64,000 nt of DNA, from NCBI RefSeq assembly GCF_016907335.1, contig NZ_JAFBBT010000001.1, positions 1,550,001 to 1,614,000 of the forward strand, in the 5' to 3' direction. Made by a program: the position numbers and the translations under genes. The notes beneath the pieces are model-generated. The model searched no databases. It saw nothing but the letters and a program-made list of their open reading frames with translations, and had not been told where the DNA came from. The first letter of the stretch is position 1. Every line of letters starts with the position of its first letter. Source of the stretch: Curtobacterium herbarum (lineage in GTDB: Bacteria > Actinomycetota > Actinomycetes > Actinomycetales > Microbacteriaceae). Below, one piece after another: positions 55,163 through 64,000 of the stretch.

Positions 55163-55723
55163 ATGGCGAGTACCACTGACATCAAGAACGGCGCCGTTCT
55201 CATCATCGACGGGCAGCTCTGGTCGGTCGTCGAGTTCCAGCACGTGAAGCCGGGCAAGGGCGGCGCCTTCGTGCGCACCAAGCTCAAGAACGTCGTGTCG
55301 GGCAAGGTCGTCGACCGCACGTTCAACGCTGGCGCGAAGATCGTGACCGCCGTGGTGGACCGCCGCGACTACCAGTACCTCTACGAGGACGGTGACTCGT
55401 ACGTCTTCATGGACCAGGACACCTACGACCAGATCAACGTGCCGGCGACGGTCGTCGGCGACGCGAAGAACTTCCTGCTCGAGTCGGCGCAGGTCACCAT
55501 CGCGATGAACGAGGGCAACCCGCTCTACGTCGAGCTCCCGACCTCGATCGTCACCACGATCGAGACCGAGCCGGGCCTGCAGGGCGACCGTTCCTCCGGT
55601 GGCACCAAGCCGGCGACGATCGTCACGGGCTACCAGATCCAGGTCCCGCTGTTCCTCGAGAGCGGCACCAAGGTCAAGGTCGACACGCGCGACGGCAACT
55701 ACCTCGGCCGCGTCAACGACTAG
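55163..55723 (+). CDS. efp: Elongation factor P
   Basis: 186 residues, full length. Relieves ribosome stalling at polyproline, relevant here because several neighbours are Pro-rich. Three beta domains; the tip loop reads KPGKGGAF with Lys32, as in the actinobacterial subfamily with unmodified Lys. ATG with GGAAGA upstream. nusB follows after 11 nt. Confidence 0.98.
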   Translation: MASTTDIKNGAVLIIDGQLWSVVEFQHVKPGKGGAFVRTKLKNVVSGKVVDRTFNAGAKIVTAVVDRRDYQYLYEDGDSYVFMDQDTYDQINVPATVVGDAKNFLLESAQVTIAMNEGNPLYVELPTSIVTTIETEPGLQGDRSSGGTKPATIVTGYQIQVPLFLESGTKVKVDTRDGNYLGRVND

Positions 55724-55734
55724 GCGCTGACCGG

Positions 55735-56187
55735 ATGAGTGCTCGTTCCAAGGCGCGCAAGCGCGCCCTCGACATGCTCTACGTGGCCGAGGTGCGCGAG
55801 CTGCCGATCGCGGACGTCCTGGCGACCGAGACGGTCCGTCACCTCGACCAGCCGGAGCGCACCTCCAGCTGGGACTACGCGCGACAGATCGTCTCGGGCA
55901 TCGACGAGGCCCGGTACGAGATCGACGACGTCATCACCGACCACGCGCAGGGCTGGGCGATCGCCCGCATGCCGGTGCTCGACCGCTGCATCCTGCGCAT
56001 GGGCGTCTGGGAGCTCCGGTTCAACCCGGAGGTCCCCGACGCGGTCGCCATCGCGGAGGCCGTCGAGCTCGCGCAGTCGCTGTCCACCGACGACTCGGCC
56101 GGCTTCGTGAACGGCGTCCTCGGCGCCGTCGCGGGCGGTCGTGGACCGTCCGGTCGGACGGTCGCGGAGGACCAGGAGTCCCACTAG
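55735..56187 (+). CDS. nusB: Transcription antitermination factor NusB
   Basis: 150 residues, all helical. ARSKARKRALDMLYVAEVRE at the N-terminus and DRCILRMGVWELRFNPEVPD, AVAIAEAVELAQSLSTDDSA, FVNGVLGAV near the C-terminus are typical. With NusE it binds BoxA in rRNA leaders. Its TAG stop is part of the TAGGCT box of the pyrimidine operon. Confidence 0.96.
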   Translation: MSARSKARKRALDMLYVAEVRELPIADVLATETVRHLDQPERTSSWDYARQIVSGIDEARYEIDDVITDHAQGWAIARMPVLDRCILRMGVWELRFNPEVPDAVAIAEAVELAQSLSTDDSAGFVNGVLGAVAGGRGPSGRTVAEDQESH

Positions 56188-56190
56188 GCT
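56185..56190 (+). promoter_or_regulatory. -10 box of the pyrimidine operon
   Basis: TAGGCT overlapping the nusB stop codon; transcription would start near 56197, leaving a leader of about 65 nt before pyrR. Confidence 0.5.
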
Positions 56191-56213
56191 CGAACACGTC
56201 AGCATCCTTGAAG

Positions 56214-56248
56214 CCGTCCTGAGAGACGGGAGCCGTCCAGAGAGACGG
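56214..56248 (+). promoter_or_regulatory. Two tandem PyrR-binding hairpins in the pyrR leader
   Basis: CCGTC-CTGAGA-GACGG (56214-56229) and CCGTC-CAGAGA-GACGG (56233-56248) are two 5-bp hairpins in a row. The second carries the TCCAGAGAG core of the known PyrR-binding loop. The pyrR ribosome binding site AAGGAGG begins 2 nt later (56251-56257). UMP-bound PyrR should block translation initiation here, as described for mycobacteria. Confidence 0.75.
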
Positions 56249-56262
56249 GGAAGGAGGTCTGC

Positions 56263-56862
56263 GTGGGTACCAGAACGGTCCTGCAGCAACCCGACATCAC
56301 GCGCGCTCTGACGCGCATCGCACACGAGATCCTCGAGGCCAACCACGGTGGCTCGGACCTCGTGTTGCTCGGCATCCCGACCCGCGGCGCGGTCCTGGCC
56401 GAGCGGCTCGGACGCATCCTCGCCGACATCGAGCCCGGGTGGGAGTCCGCCGCAGCCGGCATCGGCAGCGAGCGGGTCGGCGCCCTCGACGTCACGATGT
56501 ACCGCGACGACCTGCGCCGGGGGATCGGGCGCGCGCCGCACCCGACGGTGATCCCGGCGGGTGGCGTCGACGGCAAGGTCGTCGTCCTGGTCGACGACGT
56601 GCTCTACTCCGGCCGCACGGTCCGGGCCGCGCTCGACGCGCTGCAGGGCATCGGCAGGCCGCGCGCGGTCCGCCTGGCGGTCCTCGTCGACCGCGGCCAC
56701 CGCGAGCTGCCGATCCGCGCCGACCACGTCGGCAAGAACCTGCCGACCGCCGGCGACGAGCGGGTCAGCCTGCACCTGACCGAGACGGACGGCGTCGACG
56801 ACGTCGTCATCGAGCAGGGCGGCACCGGGCAGAGCAGCACCGGACAGGGCGGTGCGGCATGA
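56263..56862 (+). CDS. pyrR: Bifunctional pyrimidine operon regulator / uracil phosphoribosyltransferase
   Basis: 199 residues. UMP-responsive RNA-binding regulator with uracil phosphoribosyltransferase activity. PRPP-binding signature [20 protein letters not shown] and [26 protein letters not shown] with AAGGAGG 5 nt upstream. The C-terminal tail is Gly/Thr/Gln-rich ([11 protein letters not shown]). First gene of the operon; its stop overlaps pyrB ATG. Confidence 0.96.
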   Translation: MGTRTVLQQPDITRALTRIAHEILEANHGGSDLVLLGIPTRGAVLAERLGRILADIEPGWESAAAGIGSERVGALDVTMYRDDLRRGIGRAPHPTVIPAGGVDGKVVVLVDDVLYSGRTVRAALDALQGIGRPRAVRLAVLVDRGHRELPIRADHVGKNLPTAGDERVSLHLTETDGVDDVVIEQGGTGQSSTGQGGAA

Positions 56863-57818
56863 GGCACCTGCTCTCCACCGCCGACCTGTCGCGCGACGAC
56901 GCCGTCCGCATCCTCGACGTCGCCGAGGAGATGGCCGAGGTCAACACGCGAGAGGTCCGGAAGCTCCCGGCGCTCCGCGGGCGGACGATCGTGAACCTCT
57001 TCTTCGAGGACTCGACCCGCACCCGCATCTCGTTCGAGGCCGCCGCCAAGCGACTGTCCGCCGACGTCATCAACTTCGCCGCGAAGGGCTCCAGCGTCTC
57101 GAAGGGCGAGTCCCTCAAGGACACCGTGCAGACCCTCGGCGCGATGGGCATCGACGGCATCGTGATCCGACACGGCGCGTCCGGCGCACCGCGGGTGCTC
57201 GCCGAGGCCGACTGGATCGACGTGCCCGTCGTCAACGCGGGCGACGGCACGCACGAGCACCCGACGCAGGCGCTCCTCGACGCGTTCACGATGCGCCGCC
57301 GCCTGCACGGTGCGGACCGCCGCGGCCAGGGGCTCGACGGCGTCCGGGTGCTCATCGTCGGTGACGTCCTGCACAGCCGCGTCGCCCGGAGCAACGCCTG
57401 GCTGCTCCGCACGCTCGGCGCCCACGTCACCTTCGCCGCGCCGCCGACCCTGCTGCCCGCGGTCGACCGGCCGTTCGGCGCGGCCGTCCACCACGACCTG
57501 GACGCGGCCCTCGCCGAGGACCCGGACGTCGTGATGACGCTCCGCATCCAGCAGGAGCGGATGAACGACGCGTTCTTCCCGAACCCGCGCGAGTACACGC
57601 GGCACTTCGGCCTGACCGCCGCCCGGTTCGCCCGGCTGCCCGAGCGCACCCTCGTGATGCACCCGGGGCCGATGAACCGCGGCCTCGAGATCGCCGGCGT
57701 GGCCGCGGACGACGCCCGGTCGACGGTCGTCGAGCAGGTCGCGAACGGCGTCTCGGTCCGGATGGCCGTGCTCTACCTCGCCCTCACCGGCGACCAGCAG
57801 AAGGAGACCGTCGCATGA
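56859..57818 (+). CDS. pyrB: Aspartate carbamoyltransferase catalytic subunit
   Basis: 319 residues. Joins carbamoyl phosphate and aspartate. [20 protein letters not shown] (carbamoyl phosphate site), [33 protein letters not shown] and [13 protein letters not shown] are intact. There is no pyrI; a non-allosteric form associated with PyrC is usual in actinobacteria. ATGA overlaps at both ends. Confidence 0.98.
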   Translation: MRHLLSTADLSRDDAVRILDVAEEMAEVNTREVRKLPALRGRTIVNLFFEDSTRTRISFEAAAKRLSADVINFAAKGSSVSKGESLKDTVQTLGAMGIDGIVIRHGASGAPRVLAEADWIDVPVVNAGDGTHEHPTQALLDAFTMRRRLHGADRRGQGLDGVRVLIVGDVLHSRVARSNAWLLRTLGAHVTFAAPPTLLPAVDRPFGAAVHHDLDAALAEDPDVVMTLRIQQERMNDAFFPNPREYTRHFGLTAARFARLPERTLVMHPGPMNRGLEIAGVAADDARSTVVEQVANGVSVRMAVLYLALTGDQQKETVA

Positions 57819-59170
57819 CCGCACACCTGATCCGGGGCGCGCAGCTGGTCGACGGCTCGCGTGCCGACATCCGCCTGGAGGGACGGCTCGTCACCGCGGT
57901 CGGGTCCGGTCTCGACGCGGCCGGTGCGACGGTCGTCGACGCCGACGGGCTCCTCGCCCTGCCGGGTCTGGTCGACCTGCACACGCACCTCCGCGAACCC
58001 GGGCACGAGGAGTCCGAGACGGTCCTGTCCGGCTCGCGGGCCGCGGCCGCCGGTGGCTTCACGGCCGTGAACGCGATGGCGAACTCCTCGCCGGTCGCCG
58101 ACACCGCCGGGGTCGTCGAGCAGGTGCAGGCCCTCGGTGACGACGCCGGCTACGTCACGGTCCGCCCGATCGGCGCCGTCTCGCAGGGGCTGCAGGGTAC
58201 GCACCTGTCCGAGATCGGGGCGATGGCGACCTCCCGCGCGAAGGTCCGGGTCTTCTCCGACGACGGCTCGTGCGTCGCCGACCCGCTGCTCATGCGCCGG
58301 GCGCTCGAGTACATCAAGGGCTTCGGCGGGGTGCTCGCCCAGCACGCGCAGGAACCCCGCCTGACCATCGACGCGCAGATGAACGAGGGCCGCCTGTCGT
58401 CCGAGCTCGGCCTGGCGGGCTGGCCGGCCGTCGCCGAGGAGTCGATCATCGCGCGGGACGTCCTGCTCGCCGACCACGTCGGGGCACGCCTGCACGTCTG
58501 CCACGTCTCGACCGCCGGCAGCGTCGAGGTGATCCGCTGGGCGAAGACCCGGGGGATCGACGTCACGGCCGAGGTCACGCCGCACCACCTGCTGCTCACC
58601 GAGGACCTCATCGCCGGACACGACGGCGCCCCGGGCTACGACGCCCGGTACAAGGTGAACCCGCCGCTCCGCCGACGCGAGGACGTCGAGGCACTCCGCG
58701 CCGCCCTGGCCGACGGCACGATCGACATCGTCGCGACCGACCACGCCCCGCACCCGGCCGAGGCGAAGCACTGCGAGTGGCCCGCCGCCGCGAACGGCAT
58801 GGTCGGGCTCGAGTCCGCGCTGCGCGTCGTGCACGCCGCCGTGGTCGAGGACGGCCGACTCGACTGGGCCGACGTCGCCCGGGTCCTCTCGAGCGCCCCG
58901 GCCCGGATCGGGCAGGTCGAGGGCCACGGCCACGCGATCGCCGCGGGCGCCCCGGCCGAGATCACGCTCTACGACCCGGCCGCTGGCCGCGAGTTCTCGG
59001 TGGCCGACCTGCAGGGCCAGTCGCAGAACTCGCCGTACCTCGGCATGCCGCTGCCGGGCCGGGTCGTGGCGACCTTCCACCACGGCATGCCGACGGTCCT
59101 CGACGGACAGCTCGTCGACAGCGAGACCGTGGCAGCACGGGCGGCGGCCGCACGGGTGGCGCGGGCATGA
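57815..59170 (+). CDS. pyrC: Dihydroorotase
   Basis: 451 residues, class I dihydroorotase. Zinc ligands in [48 protein letters not shown] and [18 protein letters not shown]; the [14 protein letters not shown] motif follows. Closes carbamoyl aspartate to dihydroorotate. ATGA overlaps with pyrB and with the next gene. Confidence 0.98.
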   Translation: MTAHLIRGAQLVDGSRADIRLEGRLVTAVGSGLDAAGATVVDADGLLALPGLVDLHTHLREPGHEESETVLSGSRAAAAGGFTAVNAMANSSPVADTAGVVEQVQALGDDAGYVTVRPIGAVSQGLQGTHLSEIGAMATSRAKVRVFSDDGSCVADPLLMRRALEYIKGFGGVLAQHAQEPRLTIDAQMNEGRLSSELGLAGWPAVAEESIIARDVLLADHVGARLHVCHVSTAGSVEVIRWAKTRGIDVTAEVTPHHLLLTEDLIAGHDGAPGYDARYKVNPPLRRREDVEALRAALADGTIDIVATDHAPHPAEAKHCEWPAAANGMVGLESALRVVHAAVVEDGRLDWADVARVLSSAPARIGQVEGHGHAIAAGAPAEITLYDPAAGREFSVADLQGQSQNSPYLGMPLPGRVVATFHHGMPTVLDGQLVDSETVAARAAAARVARA

Positions 59171-59712
59171 GCGGTGACGCGGCACGGTGGCTGCTGGGCG
59201 GGGTCATCCTGCTCGCGGTGGCCGCGCTGTTCGTCGCGATGGCCCGCACCTGGCGGACGCGCAGCCGACGGCAGGCGGAGGCCGTGCCTCCCGTCCCGGT
59301 GCCGGCCGACCGCGGCCCGGCGACCGGGTCGTGGGACGGCTTCACCGTCGCGACGACCCGCGCCGACCAGCCGCTCGAACGGATCACCGCCGGCGGACTC
59401 GGCTTCCGGGGCCGCGGCGGTGTGACGGTGCACGCGACCGGTGTCGTGCTGCACCACGCCGGTGTGGACGACCGGTGGATCGCCCGGAGCGCCGTCCGCG
59501 GCGCCGACCGGGCCACGTGGGCCATCGACCGTGTGGTCGAGCCCGGGGGACTGGTCCGACTGCGATGGACGGCGACCGGCGCCGCAGCAGCGACGGACCT
59601 CGACACCTACTTCCGGTTCCCGGAGGGCGACGCGGAAGCGCTCACCGCCCTGCAGGGACTGGCGACGACGAACGACTCCCCGCACACCGCGGGCGAAGGG
59701 ACGAACTCATGA
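59167..59712 (+). CDS. Membrane protein of the pyrimidine operon (PH-like domain)
   Basis: 181 residues: a short N-terminus, one membrane helix ([19 protein letters not shown]), a basic stop-transfer segment ([12 protein letters not shown]) and a cytosolic beta-rich domain of about 120 residues. A protein of this type is commonly found between pyrC and carA in actinobacteria; its function is unknown. ATGA overlaps on both sides show obligate coupling with pyrimidine synthesis, so a scaffold or regulator of the pathway is possible (inference). Confidence 0.82.
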   Translation: MSGDAARWLLGGVILLAVAALFVAMARTWRTRSRRQAEAVPPVPVPADRGPATGSWDGFTVATTRADQPLERITAGGLGFRGRGGVTVHATGVVLHHAGVDDRWIARSAVRGADRATWAIDRVVEPGGLVRLRWTATGAAAATDLDTYFRFPEGDAEALTALQGLATTNDSPHTAGEGTNS

Positions 59713-60907
59713 CACGCGAACGGGCCGTACTGGTCCTCGAAGACGGCACCCGGTACGACGGCTGGGCCTACGGCGCCCGTGGGCGCACGCTCGGTGAGGT
59801 GGTCTTCGCGACCGGCATGACCGGGTACCAGGAGACGCTCACCGACCCGTCCTACGCCGGGCAGATCGTGGTGCAGACCGCGCCCCACATCGGCAACACC
59901 GGGGTCAACGACGAGGACCCCGAGTCCCGTCGCATCTGGGTCGCCGGGTACGTCGTCCGCGACCCCAGCCGCGTGGTGTCGAACCACCGCGCGGACGCGC
60001 CGCTCGACGAGCACCTGGTGCGCGACGGCATCGTCGGGATCTCCGGCATCGACACCCGCGCCCTCACCCGCCGCATCCGCGACGCCGGCGCCATGAAGGG
60101 CGGCGTGTTCAGCGGGGCCGACGCCGCGCTCGACGCCGACGAGCAGCTCCGGATCGTCACCGAGCAGGTCGGCATGGCGGGCAAGAACCTGTCCGCCGAG
60201 GTCTCCACGGCCGAGGAGTACGTCGTCGAGCCGGTCGGGGAGCGGATCGGCACGCTGGCGGTCCTCGACCTCGGCGTGAAGGCGTCGACCACCCGCTACC
60301 TGTCCGAGCGCGGCTTCGAGGTGCACGTGCTGCCGCAGGACGTCACGGTCGAACGGCTCCGCGAGCTCGACCCCGACGCGCTCTTCTACTCGAACGGCCC
60401 CGGTGACCCGTCGGCCTCGGACGCGCAGGTGACCCTGCTGCAGGAGAGCCTCCGCGACGGCCGCCCGTTCTTCGGGATCTGCTTCGGCAACCAGCTGCTC
60501 GGTCGCGCGCTCGGCTTCGGCACCTACAAGCTGCCGTTCGGGCACCGCGGCATCAACCAGCCGGTGCTCGACACCACCACCGGCAAGGTCGAGATCACCA
60601 GCCAGAACCACGGCTTCGCGGTCGACGCGCCCGTCGGGCAGGTCCTCGAGTCGCCGGGTGGCTTCGGCCGCGTCGAGGTCTCGCACTACTCGCTCAACGA
60701 CAACGTGGTGGAGGGCCTGCGGGCGCTCGACATCCCCGCGTTCAGCGTGCAGTACCACCCCGAGGCCGCCGCCGGACCGCACGACAGCATGTACCTCTTC
60801 GACCGCTTCCGGGACATGGTCCTGGCCCGCCGGCAGAGGACGCCGCTCGACGCGGCCACCGCCGACGCGACCACCCCCGCCGCCGACATCACGAAGGAGG
60901 GCAACTG

Positions 60908-60908
<1 letters not shown>
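59709..60908 (+). CDS. carA: Carbamoyl phosphate synthase small (glutaminase) subunit
   Basis: 399 residues. Hydrolyses Gln and passes ammonia to CarB. N-terminal [20 protein letters not shown]; class I glutaminase domain with catalytic Cys in [15 protein letters not shown] and His/Glu in [15 protein letters not shown]. The ATG overlaps the upstream stop. The stop TGA (60906-60908) overlaps the carB ATG by one base. Confidence 0.98.

Positions 60909-64000
<3,092 letters not shown>

Overview
The window is a strongly GC-rich, gene-dense piece of an actinobacterial chromosome. Gene content and order (atpAGDC end; proS-nusA-ylxR-infB-rbfA-truB-ribF; rpsD-alaS-ruvX-mltG-aroK-aroB-efp-nusB-pyrRBC-carAB), frequent GTG starts, ATGA/GTGA overlaps and many apparently leaderless genes fit the family Microbacteriaceae. 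A Curtobacterium-like organism is my best guess, but it is an inference from gene order and protein flavour only. I see no rRNA, tRNA, insertion sequence, phage or CRISPR array.

Layout. 1-3390: end of the F1Fo ATP synthase operon (atpA partial, atpG, atpD, atpC). 3396-4811: a YaaA-like protein with a probable CTG start and a small DUF4192-like protein. 4865-20498: a long, mostly translationally coupled cluster: FHA protein, PP2C phosphatase, membrane Ser/Thr kinase, a 1,981-residue single-pass protein full of Ig-like and fibronectin-type domains, MoxR ATPase, DUF58 protein, a transglutaminase-fold membrane protein that has lost its catalytic Cys and His, and a double zinc-ribbon/FHA protein. 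A two-TM protein of unknown function follows; its frame runs without a stop into the antisense of an asparaginase gene. This cluster is the best candidate for an undescribed system: phospho-signalling machinery tied to a giant surface protein.

21418-30243: asparaginase II, OsmC-like protein, FKBP lipoprotein, dxr, RseP-type site-2 protease, NCS1 permease, isochorismatase-like hydrolase and ispG. dxr and ispG are two MEP-pathway genes with the protease, permease and hydrolase between them. 30402-41615: proS, nusA, ylxR, infB, rbfA, mutY (minus), a P-loop-less uridine-kinase-like protein, truB, two small membrane proteins and ribF. rimP is not in its usual place before nusA.

41696-49690: DUF349 protein and cyclophilin-like PPIase (both minus), rarA, rpsD with a long structured leader, a small membrane protein, alaS, ruvX. 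49763-55723: mltG, aroK, aroB, a UbiB-family kinase, efp. 55735-64000: nusB, then the pyrimidine operon pyrR-pyrB-pyrC-(membrane protein)-carA-carB (carB cut by the window end). Its leader carries two tandem hairpins of the PyrR-binding type, the second directly before the pyrR ribosome binding site.

A recurring feature is a TANNNT -10 hexamer 6-7 nt before the start codon of at least ten genes, which implies leaderless mRNAs and helps choose several starts. Long perfect hairpins without U-tracts serve as the likely terminators.
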